Origin: Ptiloglossa arizonensis
Taxonomy: Eukaryota; Arthropoda; Insecta; Hymenoptera; Colletidae
Direction: 5' to 3'
DNA: 64,000 nt
Assembly: GCF_051014685.1 (NCBI RefSeq)
Contig: NC_135055.1
Coordinates: 19,671,001 to 19,735,000 of the forward strand
The notes under the pieces were generated by a model that was not told the origin of the DNA, ran no database searches, and worked only from the letters and a program-made list of their open reading frames with translations. This document shows, piece by piece, positions 28,125-40,888 of this stretch (the stretch's first letter is position 1; every line of letters begins with the position of its first letter). The translations under genes were made by a program, and so were the position numbers.

Positions 28125-29330
28125 CCCGGGATAAATAAATGCGATCGTGTTGCCGTGAACAATAGCAATCAGTGTCTATTTGCGCGGACATTGTAGCCGC
28201 TTATCAGCCGTAATTGCATTCAATTCGACACGCTGTTACCGCTGCCAAGTACCTGCTCGTGAACGAATTCTCTAATAACGTTAGGACGCATGAGAACAGG
28301 AGCGGTTCGCGCCGATGGAAAGCGTACGCGCATGCAAATCCACCCGGTCGGGATTTAATATTCCATCTGAAGGGCCGCGTGGCGTGCATGTTAGCACGTA
28401 ATCGTACAATCAACCGTAAACTTCTGGGAACAAATAGTTTCCCTCGCGTGAGTCTGGCCGCCGAACGGCCATTCAAGCTTTCGCGAACGAGAGAATGTTT
28501 ACTTCGTATCGTTCTGGACGAAAACGATAGGTGGGACGGGTGCACACCGTACACGCTCCTGAACGAGGAGGACGAGACTTCGAATCCCTTATGTGGACCC
28601 GAGACGCGAGTTCTTAACCCGGTAACCGACGAACGATCTCGAAGCTAACGGGCTTCCCGATCGTTTCGCGCGATTGTATTTTTGTATTTTAAAAGTCGTT
28701 CGACGGTGGACCGAGAATTAACGACCTAGCGATAATGGTCCCTCGGTTTGAACCGAAAAAAAATTTAAAAAAAAATGAATACCGAGGTACTGTTACCGGC
28801 TGTGATCCCTGGGCGATTAAAATTCCTTTAAATTGGAAAAAAAAGATTCCTTTTCAGCAGAAAAACGAGGCCAAGGGTAAACAGAAATTGCGTTAGCCTA
28901 CCGTACGCGTCGTATCTCTCTCGGGTGGCTTCTGTGTTTTCATTGTGCGTTAACGACAGGTGTCATTAACGTTGCTCGATTATCCCTCGCTGCTCGTTTC
29001 CACTGTACCGTTTCTCTTTTGTTCGACCGCAATAAGCCTCAACCCATGAAACGTACCGTTTGATATTCGCGTCGTACGCGGATGGAAGCTCGCTTCTTGT
29101 ACGCCGCGGTATCTTTGCCCGTTACGTTTTGCCTCGCCGCGGCTCAACCGCACGCGTTCATCGCGAAAAATAACGCTACGAGGAGGAACCAGTTCGCCGC
29201 GTTGCGCAACATTTTTACAACGTTCCCGATAACGACGCGATTGTTTATTATTGAAACGTATCGTCTCGCCAACGAGACGAAAACATCCATCGCTCGTCGC
29301 GCCGCTCGTCTTTGTCCCGGATGGGTGGGG

Positions 29331-29360
29331 AAAAAACAAAAAAAAAAAAAAAAAAAAAAA
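29331..29360. repeat. Poly-A tract
   Basis: A run of 30 bases broken by a single C, without a recognisable retroposon body to its left. Confidence 0.9.
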
Positions 29361-31068
29361 GAAACGGAATCGCGCAATTGTCAGTTTGATGTCGACGCGA
29401 GGAGGAAACACGATGCATCGAATCGATGTGTAATTTTAATCGCGAATCCGATGCACTCTCGCGGGCCTGGAGTTCGCTCCGTTTTCGATTCACAGAGTGA
29501 ATAGATAAATTCAAAAAAAAGAAAAATCCGTACGAAAATAAAACACACATCGATGAAGTCCTCAAAGAGTATTATTCGACACGGAGAAAAATGATTGCCC
29601 GATCTCTCCGAGGGACCTTCGAGTATCCGCACCACTTCTTCGCCTATCGATTTTCTCACCGAGATTAATCCAACCGCGAGAGTAAAACTGCAACCACCGC
29701 GCGTACGAATCTAAGAAGAAGAGACCGATTCGAGCATCGATCGAAGAAACTCCATTATCGAGTGGCAAAAAGTCGAGAGATGTTTCTTCTTGTTTCTACC
29801 GAGCGGTGCACCGAACGCGTCGTTTCCTGGAAAATTCCGGAGCAACCTTGAAACGCGTTACGGGCGCGTTTCCACGAGCGCGACGCGGTGTGCGCCACGT
29901 GAACCAGTAAACGGGGAAAGGGTCGAGATGGTCGTGCACGAGTTCGCCGAAAAAGTTGGGCACAATTCGTCGGGCGCACGGCGTCCCCGCAGACTTTTAA
30001 AACCGGTCGAATGAGAACGGAACACGAGAATGCACGAGAGGATCGGTCAAACGAGTCGCAAGAGAAAAGCGACGTTCCCACTGCAACAGGACACCGACGA
30101 CATACACGCACACACATACGCAAAAGCGTACAGAGAGAACCGTGAGCGTTCGTTATGTGTGTGCGTTCGCATTTTGCGCGTCGCGTAGCGGCCCGCTTCG
30201 ATGTATCGAATGAAACGCGACACGCCCTGGGAACAGTGAATAAGAACACCGCGGATTAAAAACGATGGAAATTAATGGGGAAATCGTCTTCGTTCGTATC
30301 CGGATTGACTCGCGCACGATTTTAACGTTTCCTGTTTCGAGTAACTCCGTCGTCCAACGAAACGACGTTTACCAGCCGCGCGATTCCACGGGTTTGCAAT
30401 CGGTGAATCGTTTCGACAATCGGAGCAGACATTGGTGCGGAAATTCGTATAAGAATTTTCCACGAATCCACCCGCGCGCGAACGTGAACGCATCGCGTAT
30501 CGCGCGAGTAGCGATGGCTTCGAGAATCTCCGTATGGGGAAAAGCGAAAACTCTCGTGGATGAAAGTAGGGAAAATTTTCGACACCGTTAATTTCGAGAA
30601 ATCGGAGTATAATTTGAATATTTACGTGCCCCGAACTGTTACTGTTACGTTTCTACGGACGTAGTGGTAACTTCTGTCGATTCAATTTCGCAACTTTCCA
30701 AAGAAACTGTGCACCGTTTAATAGAGTCAATAAAACGCTCGAAACATCCGAGGGATTTCACTTCTTTTCGATCACCGATGCTCGCGGGAATGTTCGGCTC
30801 GAGATTTCGTTCGACTCTATTCGCGACTTTCGAAGACCACTAAGGGTTAATTAATAGCGTTCGAAACATCCGAGATATTCCACTGTTTAATCTCCGTGGC
30901 TCGTTGGAATGTTCGGTTCCGGCTGCGAGAAACCGTCGAGGTTCTAGTATAGTATTCGCACTATCTCGATGCAGCGCCCGTTGAAAAATACCTGGATTTG
31001 CCGGATAGCCGGGAAACCGGCCTAAAGGTTTCTTTTGTACACGGACAAAGGTTCTTTCGTACGGACTG

Positions 31069-31190
31069 TAAATTCTTCGGTATAAAATCGTAGCAACTAA
31101 TACGATTCCGGGACACGGACCCGACTGTGTGTAAATTCTTCGGTACAAAATCGTGGTAACTAATTCGATTCCGGGACACGGTCGAGACAC
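31069..31190. repeat. Tandem duplication, 63-bp period
   Basis: TAAATTCTTCGGTA...GATTCCGGGACACGG at 31069 is repeated at 31132 with few changes. A looser pair (GCTCGAAACATCCGAG / GTTCGAAACATCCGAG) lies just to the left at about 30735 and 30860. Confidence 0.8.
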
Positions 31191-31689
31191 GGTACGGTCG
31201 CGTACAAATGGGCCTTAAACCGCTCGGGAGCGCGACTAATTCGTGGTTATCCGTAGAAACAATGTCACCGTAGCCCACGGCTCGGCACTATCTCGGACAA
31301 TAACCGACAACGCGGGACAAACGAGAGAAGGCCATCCATCGAGCCACAGTCGTCCCAGAATTGCTTCGTTATCAGCGGTCCATGCGCGCTGCGATCCCAG
31401 ATAAACGAATCAAGAGAGGACGCGTCGGTTGCGGCCCCGAGGAAGATCGACGCCGGACTCTTTGTGTCCTTTAACGGGGCGACCAACGACCCGATAAGAC
31501 GATCTTGTCGGGGAATCCGCTCGCGCCTACCAGAGACGAGAAAGCCAACGAGAGAATCGTCGCGCGAAACGCCCACGCGACCAACGCACGGCTACTCGAC
31601 TTATTATCTCGAGTGGCTTTCAGCCGAGTCGAGTGGACCCACCTCCTCTTACCCCTCTGCGCGGACATCGGCAACAATTAGACGAGCGC

Positions 31690-32110
31690 GAAGGGAAACC
31701 GGGAGAAAAACGTAGCAAGCATCGAAAGGAGAGGAAAGAGAAGAGAGGATGGAACGAGAGAGGGAAAAACATGGAGAAGAGGGAAAAAAAAGGGAAGAGA
31801 AGAGCGAAAGGGAAACTTGGGGGAAAAGGTGGTATCGAAAAGAGAGAAGGAAAATAAAGAAAAGAGCGAGAGAGGGAAACCGAGGGAAAAACATTAGAAG
31901 GAGAGAAAGAAGGAAAGAGAAGAGCGGGAGGGAAACTTGGGGGAAAAGATAGCATCGAAAAGAGAGAAGAAAAAGGAAAGAGAAGAGCGAGAGGGAAACT
32001 TGGGGGAAAAGATAGCATCGAAAAGAGCGAGAGAGGGAAACCGAGGGAAAAACATTGAAAAACTGAGAGAAAAAAAATGAAAGAAGGATAGAAAGAAAAG
32101 AGGGAGGGAG
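31690..32110. repeat. Polypurine minisatellite
   Basis: About 420 bp in which the plus strand is almost all A and G. GGGAAACTTGG recurs at 31810, 31930 and 31993, and CCGAGGGAAAAACATT also recurs. The strand asymmetry could favour triplex (H-DNA) structure. Confidence 0.85.
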
Positions 32111-35100
32111 GGTCGATGCCCGATACGCGGCAAAACGGACAGCGAACGCGGCTCTGACCCGTCGTTAACGGACTTAACGACCAACGTCAGTGTCTTTCTC
32201 GTGTCCGAGCCGAGCAAATAAGACGGTCGCGTTGCATCGACCGACACGGATGGATCAGTAATGAGGGAACGAGTCACCGGTGTGTGCCCGCGCAACCACG
32301 CCGCGTCGATGCGTACGCGAAAGCGTTTCGTGTCTCTTTCGAGATAGAATGGTCTGAATTAGACGCGGGATTATTATGGGAATTGAATCTCGCCTTGGAT
32401 CGTTGGCTCGAGCCCCACGGTCCAACGCTGCGCGACCGCGGAACACGCGAGACGAGACCGCCCGCCTCTACGGCGCACGCCGATTTCGAAAAGCGACGTT
32501 CTTCTTTCCCCAAGCGATACTTTGAACGCTCTCCTCGAGTTTACATTCGAGAATAGTCGATACTCGTTCGAACTGTAGCGAAACTATTGAAATACTCGTA
32601 GATGGTTGCGTACAATTGTTGCCTCGATGGCATAGCTAAGGAGGGTAATCGTTGTTCAACGTTAGGGAATTAACTTTGGAAATATTAGCTCCGTCGTGTG
32701 ACTCGTTGAATTTTGCAAACGAAATCGCGCGACTCGGTTGGTAAGTTCGAGCCCCCTACGATAAGGGAACTTATCCAACGATCGTTCAAGGCTGTCCGAG
32801 CGAATTTCTTCCATCGACTTACGAGATCGAGCCAGTATTGAACTGTCAGACACGTGTACCCCGGTCGACTACAAAGCGAATGTGTTTGTTCACGAATGTT
32901 CGATATAATATTCAGTGAAATCCGGTCACATGAATGCTCGGTACCAGGTCTTGTTTAAAAACGAGTTCTACCCACACGACAAAGTGAACCGTGTCACAGT
33001 TGGCTCGCCTCTGTACCAACTTTGTGTAACGAAAACTCGTGCCGATTGTATTTAATATAATAATCGAACGGAACCTGGAAAAGAATAACGGAAACAACTC
33101 TCGGCTCTCGAGTCTGGTGTTGGTGAACAATACGACTCAATTAATATCGATTCCGTACGGTATCATTATCTCCGAGCCGCTTATATACGCGAGTATTCAG
33201 GGTCGTCCTTAACAAAGGCGGGGCCCGGAGCAGAAGCCTAGCGGGTGCCCCACCCGGCTCTAAAAAGGAACAATTTTACAAAAAAGGCAAAAGCGTGTGC
33301 GTGCGTCATTATCGAGCATCGCCAGTACCCCGTGGATCGTTACCATCGCTACAACTATCTGTATACAACCTTCTCATCTCCCACCCCGTCGATCGTGAAT
33401 CATCGATCGTACCAGAATAAAGAATTCCTCGAAACGCGTTATCTTTTGTGCGAAGAAACTCACGAGTACCCAGATAATTGATAGCGCTAACAGTGCCAAC
33501 ATTTGTACGCATTATCGTATTTATATTTCACGCGAATCGTGATATCCGCTCTCCTTACTTTTCTTCTTTCTTTCTTCCGTTCCCCCTCCCTCTCTCTCTC
33601 TCTCTCGCTCTCTCGCATTCTCGAGGAATAATAACGAAAGAATCGTTCGGCTTTCGTAGCGTGAAATTTGAAATTCCGCAGCCGGGGAGTAGCGTGACTC
33701 GAGCTTCTAAACGAAACGAGGCGATGGAAAAGAAGCACGACCGTCTGCTCGGTAACTCGTTGCTCTCGTTACACTGGCATTAACCTTTGTACAGTTTCGT
33801 GGCTGTCTGGAAATGGCGCGTCTACGTTCTTGTTCTTCGACGATAGCCTCGCAGAAATAGAAACTGGACTGAGGGGGCCCGATCCCGTCGCGGCTCGATT
33901 CCTGTTCTCCTTGAGGCCGTTAATCGTCGCCGATTAACATCGAAATTTGTCCCGTCAGGAAATCTCATTTGCCGGGATTTCGCATTTGCTGGGGGACGCT
34001 TCCGCGAGAACGGTTCCGATCAATCCCCGTCGAGACGTCGTTAAAATTCTTATCGTGCGAAAATCGTCGCACGAATCTCCTCCTTCGGCCGGCTTCGAAA
34101 TACTTTTAACCGCGACAACCGTAAACACGTCCCTTTGTGTTATCCGCTTATCAGATTTCAATCGTGGCAATTACATCGTTATCGTGTTCACTGGCGCGAC
34201 GAAGAAACCTTTCGTTTACACGAATCTTTCGAAACATATGTCGAACGAAGCAACGGGCACGGTTATTCGTCGTGTGTTCGGGAAACGCGACAGACGCGCC
34301 GAGTAACGATTCACAGAATCCTTGGACGACACCGCGTAGATACGATTGTAAAATAAAACACCAAAATTCCATAATGAACGAGCCCGTGTGCTCGATCGGT
34401 AAAATAGAGAGCATGCGTGAGAGCAACAGGCGGGACAAGGAACGCGCCAGACGTTGAATAGCGACCGAATCGGACAAAGTCGCGTAACATCGATCCACGG
34501 AACCTAATGACTTTATCACATTTACGGAACAGCAATTCCGATCTATCGATGGAGGACAGGTCGTCGAACTTGTAGCTCGATCGCACAGGCACGAAGAGAA
34601 AGGCATTTCGAGGTTATAAGCAGTCGGTTAAAACGATGGAGAAAAAAGAAGGGTGGTTCGGTTCGGGAGCACGATCGACGAAAAATTCAAAGAACGAGAT
34701 TCACGGAAAAATATTGCTAACACAAACCTGGTTTTGAATCGCTGCGTATCGTCCTGCCCTGCCCACATTTTCCTTCGTTCACGAGTGAAAAAGATTCCTT
34801 TTGCCTCTCCTAACGACTGCGAATTGCACGACCACACGAGTTTCGACGTCGCGACGACAATTCGTGCCGGTTATGCGCGTTCGAGCGGTCTGCGACGTGG
34901 GTCAGTCCAGGCTGGGTCGCGCCGCTTGTGTTACTCCTTCCGTTTCTTACTTCGTCGCACGCGCGCACCACCGATCACGGTAGAGAGAGACGACGATGGA
35001 AACGCGAAGGGGGCCTGACGCACGTTACACGAGAAGGAGGCGCCACCTCTAAAAAGCCGAGAAACTCGATAGGAAGCGGCGTGCCGTGTTCCGTACAAAC

Positions 35101-35899
35101 GCGAAATCCACTGACGGTTGAGATCGACTGCGTTGCGCCGCAAACTTGCGTAGGGAGAATGATCCTCGCACACGTGTGTACGGGGCCTTAAGCCGGTTTA
35201 TTCAACCTACGAGAGTCTGCGCGCAGAGCCTCTCTCGAGGGGCATGTCCTTAAGCACACCACGGACGCAATCTACGGAGACGACTCCCTTTGGCTACTCC
35301 TTCGGCTTGGCCAGCGACAGTGGTTATATTTATCCTTTGTATCGCACTCTTTACGGATTTTGCTTCTAGCGGGAATACCTTTTGTTGCTTGACCGTAACG
35401 AACAAGAGCGCGACAAAGTTTGAAACGAAAGCATTTCGAATACTATTGTAGAAGCTTTGTGCGAATTGCGATCGATTTAATATTTTTAATTTAACGCGAA
35501 AACCGAAGAGATGTAACGTAAAATCAAATTTCCGTTCGAACAACGGGAAAGTGAAATAGAAATATTTTATTTCGAATCTTAAAGTAATACGAGCGTTCGA
35601 AATCTTTTTGCGTCGGTAAAAATGACGTAGAGACACTTATGCAGATCTTAAGAGTACATTCCTAAAGGCGATTCTGCATTTTGTCGACAACTTATGGGCT
35701 TCACGCTACCTTCTTTAAAGCGCCACAAATTAAAATTAGATACTTGACACAACCCCCTTGGGTCCGGGGAAACGATAAAATAGATGCATCTGCAATTAAA
35801 ATTTGATTAATTTACAATTACACGTTCGATACTGCCTCCCGTCTACCTTATCCAAGCTGAACAATTATAAATTCAATTGTATATATATATATATATCTA

Positions 35900-38090
35900 G
35901 TACGATCACTTTTTCTTTTTTGATAAATATAAATTACGTCAAATTATTATTAACCTTGTATACGTAACAACAACGGATCTTGTGTCGGTATCGAACATCG
36001 AAAAGCGATGTTTCCTACGACCATGTGATTCTTGGAATTCTCTAGTATCGCACACCGCAGTGTCCAAGCATCAAAAAAACAGCAAAGGGTAGATAAAAGT
36101 GGAAAAAAGTAAAAGCGTCAGGGAGACGGAAAGAGGGAGAACAAAGGGTGGGCAGAACATCGTACCTATGCAATTACGAAGCTTCGGACCTAAACGTACA
36201 CGCCTCTATGCGGCACGCTAGGAACTACAGGACGTCGGGTGAGTCAGCCTGTAACAGCAGCGTGACTCGTGTCTCAGAAGCGTGCGTATTATTCGCATTC
36301 GCATTCCAAAGAAAATATTTATGGCCAGAAGAAAGACACCATTAACGAAGGTTTCTCATGCCGTGCACAATTGCATGAACGAGAAGAGTAAATTCAAAAA
36401 AGAAACGATGCATTCTTTTGGAACGTATACGAGAAAAGGGTTAATCCGTCTGTTATTTTCAGTTATTATCGTAACCGGACATCCGGTAATTTTAACATAT
36501 CTATGCATATAATATTCTGTAAGAATGCAAAATTCATTTGTATTTTTGCTGAAAAATATTCAACTTTTTATGCCGTAAACCGTACATTTTTTATTCTGTC
36601 ACTCCTATGGAGAAGTCGACCCGTTTATTAGAAACATGCGTTGCAATGTTTAGCCGTTACGCGGTAAACCGCGAATTTTTTCTGTGAAACGACGAACCGT
36701 AACACGACACTTGCCGGGGTAAATTCACTCACCAAGACCTTACAAAGTAGGAAAGGATTATGTAAACGATACTGCTTTCTTAATTAAGCTTATTTCATGC
36801 TTGTAGTTTGCATTCATTGAATAGAATTCAAATTTTATATTATACAGTTTAGAATTACTCGAATCGCACAGCGATAAAACAATTTTCCAGAATTTTTTAT
36901 TTCATGTTAACGTTTTTCATGTCCTAACGAAAACATTGATAAATTTAATATAATTTCTGTATACGTGTTATTTTAACAATTATGTTGATATTGTTACTTA
37001 AATTTCGTATTTTAACAGAAATTGCATTTGATATGATTTACAAATTTCAAGTTAATTTAGTATTGACTGCGAAAAAAAATATATACCAACAAAAATTTTT
37101 TTTAACGAATCTATGGTTCTGTTTTGAGAAACGAAACCGTGAACAATACAGCGAACGCAATCTGTTGCCGTGCGTTCGCACTGACGACTGCAGAGAATAT
37201 TACCGACTCTACAATTATCGGGTACAACAGTCAAATTGCTTAACGTTGTGTTTATGGGTGCTTAAATGAAAGTTTGCATAGACTTTAAAAATTGAAAAAA
37301 TGTACATTTAAACGAAAAATCGTGCGAAATGTATCATATCGTAATCATACGATAAATAAAATTCGCTAAATATGAAACTCAATTTACAAATTGTGCACTT
37401 TCTTACACCAGTAACGATAGTGAATGAAAATCTTAACATACATTAAAATCAATATATATAATGGTAAAAACAACAAAAGTGATTCTCCACAAACAACTTG
37501 TACTTAACTCCTATAACGTGATTGGGTTTATCTGAATGATAACGCAAATAATGGATATTCTTTTAACCTTCGCATATACTTGAAACAATAAAATATCTAT
37601 TGAATTAAATTATATATAAAAATTTTAAATCACTTGAATTTTTACGATTTGTCAAAACTGCCAGAACAAAAAAGGATCAAGGATTGTCCGGTTATGACCG
37701 GTTCAAACTGACGCACTATGCATAACAAAAAAGTCAGCAACCAATAAGACGCCATTCGTTTATTTCCGTTACTATAACCACAAATAATTACCCATCAATG
37801 TATGTACTTTCTGCAGAAAAATTTTTTCTAAATATATAAATGACAAAAAAATAAAAGTACATCGTATAATAAAATTGGTATTCAGAGATGACCGAACTCT
37901 TCGTCGACATATTCGATGATAATTATCAGCAATAGAAATATTTTTCACTTGAAAACGACAGTTCTTGCTATTTTCATTTTTATTTGAAGACATAAAATAA
38001 ATAAACGATGCATCATCGTTACAAAGGAAACAGAACTCCTCTGCGATATTTGTACGAATAATAAATCATAAATATAAATATGTCACTTAC
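35900..38090. other. AT-rich non-coding transition zone
   Basis: The composition changes here from CpG-rich to AT-rich (clearest at about 36,500). Small open frames (for example 36982-37269 and 37993-37772) have no recognisable homology. It probably belongs to the first intron of the gene starting at 38146. Confidence 0.5.
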
Positions 38091-38146
38091 TTGCTCGATT
38101 TCTTCTTATCATCGACAAATCCCTGAAAGGTTCCTGTGGACGTCAT
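38091..38146 (-). CDS. Unidentified first coding exon (partial gene)
   Basis: On the minus strand an ATG at 38146 opens 18 codons, MTSTGTFQGFVDDKKKSS, followed by AA and a near-perfect donor, GTAAGTGAC, at 38090. The exon is 56 nt and ends in phase 2. I do not recognise the protein, and I found no convincing continuation exon to the left, so the first intron may span most of the left 38 kb or the gene may lie outside the window. Support comes from the strong donor, the A/G-rich start context (GCAAGAAGATGA), the position in an AT-rich gene block head-to-head with the ING gene, and a consensus CRE palindrome about 150 bp upstream. A gene with a long CpG-rich first intron would fit a regulatory or neuronal gene, but that is only a guess. 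Confidence 0.42.
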
Positions 38147-39059
38147 CTTCTTGCAAAGTTTGAAAACAAAAGACGAATATTTTTGCAGCAACCGTCACAC
38201 AGATTTTGCGGCACACGAGACCCAAACACGACTCTTTCTTCTACCGAACGAAATCAAATAGGGTTGTGAGACGGGATTGGTAGTCCATGCCACAAGTTTT
38301 GACGTCAGATGGCTAGTCAAATCAGTATTTAAATTACAGATTCTTGATCGTATGTACATAAATGTGAGATTTTATTTCTATTATTATGCGGTAAAAATTA
38401 TAACGCTTTAAAAACTATTTTTTAAGATACAAATAATCCAATGTTATTTGTCTTGTATGAAATTTAAGTACTTACAACGATTATTAAGCTTATTTCATTA
38501 CTAAAGTTTGTAACCATTATTTTTGTTTGGAAACATACGTAAATAATTAATTATAAATCTCATTTACGGCTATTAGTTTCAAATTTATTATTTTTGTTAT
38601 AGTAACACATCTCAAAATCTGAATTTTTTATATTATATTTCTATTGTAAATGTTTAATAGAGAAGTGTTACATAAATATATATCAAGTAAATCTTACAGT
38701 ATTCTATTGAAATGCGTTTTATATAACATTTTTAGGATGAAATAGTTGGTATTTACACTGAGTTTACATCTCGTTTCGAAAGACAAGTTTGCGGAACTCA
38801 CTCAAGAATCGCCAGCCATGTTTGATTCCCATGACAAATACAGATGGAGTATCCAAAAAAAGTCTCACAACAGTTTACTTACGTTTGTTACGATTCGATT
38901 GAACCAGATTGGAATAGTTGTCAATTAATTGATATTATATATCTGTATAAATGGTGCGAAAAGTTAGAAAAGTTGACACATCAGTTTTAAAGATTTTATT
39001 AGCGGACGGATTGTTTTTATATTTTTTAACTGTTCAGGGGAATTCGTAAGAGAGTGAAT
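38147..39059. promoter_or_regulatory. Divergent intergenic region, unidentified gene / ING
   Basis: This is the 913-bp gap between two outward-facing start codons, so it presumably holds both promoters and 5' UTRs. It is AT-rich, with a short less AT-rich stretch from 38160 to 38330 next to the minus-strand exon. No confident coding exon was seen. The open stretch at 38746-38928 has no recognisable homology. Confidence 0.5.
38300..38307. promoter_or_regulatory. Consensus CRE palindrome (TGACGTCA)
   Basis: This perfect 8-bp CREB/ATF site lies 154 bp upstream of the minus-strand ATG at 38146, in the expected core-promoter zone. The match is seen in sequence; use is inferred. Confidence 0.45.
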
Positions 39060-40388
39060 ATGTTAAACCGTCACGTAGTTGAAGCTTTATATTCTGCAAC
39101 ATACATTGAAAATTATTTGGACTGTGTGGAAAATTTGCCAAACGATTTACAAAGGCATGTTTCCCGGCTTCGAGAGCTTGATGCCACTTGCCAAAGTAAT
39201 TAAAATTGAAAAACTTTAAAATATTTCTGAAGTGTATACGCTTATAGATTTTCATTCGAAATATATCTTTTTCGTGACTTGAAAATTTGTAAACATTTAA
39301 GTGAAGTGAAGGTGAAAAGGTGAAAAAAACACACTAATTAAAAAAATTTACATACATTTGTAAAATAAACAATGAATGTAAATTAAAAACGTATTTTGTG
39401 TTTTAAAGCACTATGCCGTCATTAAATAACACCTAATGACTATAATATTCATACATATTACATAAAGTTGTATACCATATATAAAAAATTACATACACTT
39501 TTATTTTTTTATTTCAATATAGCATACCTAAGAGAAGTGGATCAGCAACAAGAGGCATTACGAAATGACACGGACTTGTCGGTTAGGAGAAGAGCACTTT
39601 TAAGGGTTCAACAGGCATTGATCGCTGCGCAAGAAATAGGAGATGAAAAATTACAAATTGTTCAACAGGTTCAAGATCTTATAGAAAACAAATCCAGACA
39701 ATTGGATTTAGATTATCGCAATCTTGGTACATTTCTTTATTTGTATAAATTGTATGTCTTGTGGATACTTGCAATAGTGTAATATCTTGTCCATTCTGAA
39801 TTTCATTTAGATTTTGGAAAAGAACAAGAGAGTAGTGAATCGACACGTGAAACGAACGCAAATGTTAATTCAAACACTTCTGGCAGTGCAAATAATTCAG
39901 AAAGACAAACAAAGAGAGCTAGGAGAACAAGAACAGAAACATTAGTCGAGTCCTCTAATGCAATGGACATGATTGTAATGACAGAGACACGTTCTAACTC
40001 ACTGTCTAATACGAACAATGGTAACCAAAAGAAAACAAATACTACTAATACTGGTAAGAAGAAAAAAAGGAAGTCTAAGCAAGGTAATCAACAAAATCAA
40101 CATCGTGAAGACACTCCACCGCCACCAGAAGATGATCTTGCAATAGATCCAGATGAACCGACATATTGTCTTTGCGATCAAATATCATATGGAGAAATGA
40201 TATTGTGTGATAATGATTTATGTCCTATAGAGTGGTTCCATTTTTCATGCGTTTCGTTAAGTACTAAGCCGAAAGGTAAATGGTTCTGTCCAAAATGTAG
40301 AGGAGATCGACCAAATGTTATGAAACCCAAAGCACAATTTTTAAAAGAGTTAGAAAGGTATAATAAGGAGAAAGAAGAGAAATCGTAG
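39060..40388 (+). CDS. Inhibitor of growth (ING1/ING2-type) PHD-finger protein
   Basis: Three coding exons, 39060-39195, 39523-39726 and 39811-40388, with GT-AG introns of 327 and 84 nt, give 305 aa. Family role: nuclear subunit of histone deacetylase or acetyltransferase complexes that reads H3K4me3. Seen: residues 1 to about 113 form the helical ING domain (start [20 protein letters not shown], later [13 protein letters not shown]). Residues 115-225 are a low-complexity Ser/Asn/Thr linker with two basic stretches ([10 protein letters not shown] at 145-154, GKKKKRKSK at 195-203) that look like nuclear localisation signals. A C-terminal PHD finger has ligands C233, C235, C246, C251, H257, C260, C273 and C276. 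Y232, M243 and W255 fit the methyl-lysine pocket. A charged Lys/Glu tail follows, as in ING1/2. The first ATG fits the usual short insect N-terminus. ING1/2 class is favoured over ING3 or ING4/5 from the [12 protein letters not shown] start; the exact orthologue is uncertain. Confidence 0.93.
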
Positions 40389-40882
40389 CAGGAGAAAGCG
40401 GGTGAGCAATTTAAACTTTGGAAGACTTAATTAAAACTAAAGAAAACTTTTAAAATACACTTTATAATTTTAAGTACAATTTTTAAGATTCCATTGAATA
40501 TATTGTTTGACTTGTGACATCTAATGAAAGAAGTTATAGAAATTTCATGAAAAACTGAACAATGTTGTTCGATTATTAAATGTGTTGTATAAATATGCGT
40601 GTGAACTATCATAATCAACTGCGGTAGAAGATAAATTATATTTGTATAATATTCACGATTGTAAATATTGTGACATGGAAATATTAAATAATAAGAGTGA
40701 AATAGGTATCTTGATTGCTGCTGTATCTTTTCAAATTGGTTTATAATTGTTTGTTCAAAGAAATGCTTTGCATCTACATATTTTGAACAATAATATATCA
40801 TGAGTACATGTCTATCACATTTCAAATACAATAGCAGTATTAAAGAATGAAAGTAATTTTTTGTAATATAAATTGTGTCATA

Positions 40883-40888
40883 AATAAA
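40883..40888 (+). terminator. Candidate poly(A) signal of the ING gene
   Basis: An AATAAA about 495 nt past the ING stop. Several weaker A/T-rich variants lie nearer, so the site used is uncertain. Confidence 0.35.

Larger units (their letters stand above)
1..35900. other. CpG-rich non-coding region (left flank)
   Basis: About 36 kb with no exon I can support on either strand. Open frames are frequent only because the sequence is GC- and CpG-rich; their translations are Arg/Ser/Phe-rich, overlap on both strands and show no recognisable family. Single 60-base lines carry up to eight CpGs, so heavy germline methylation is unlikely. The region holds microsatellites, purine tracts, decayed local duplications and no recognisable transposon protein. 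It could be the first intron of the minus-strand gene starting at 38146, intergenic DNA, or both. Confidence 0.6.

Noticed and set aside
27790..28191. Leu/Ser-repeat open frames
   Set aside because: Pure translation of the GA/CT microsatellite.
29331..29360. Poly-A tail of a processed pseudogene
   Set aside because: The sequence to its left has no similarity to a known gene and no target-site duplication was found.
31620..32018. Phe/Ser/Pro-rich frames on the minus strand
   Set aside because: Translation of the polypurine minisatellite; low complexity.
37772..37993. 73-codon minus-strand frame just beyond the orphan first exon
   Set aside because: I considered it as the next exon, but it has no convincing acceptor in the needed phase and a low-complexity C-terminal half.
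38746..38928. 60-codon plus-strand frame upstream of ING
   Set aside because: No splice site joins it to ING in frame, and the ING start at 39060 already matches the family N-terminus.
39034..39255. 73-codon frame antisense to ING exon 1
   Set aside because: The plus-strand translation is a clear ING domain; the antisense frame has no homology.
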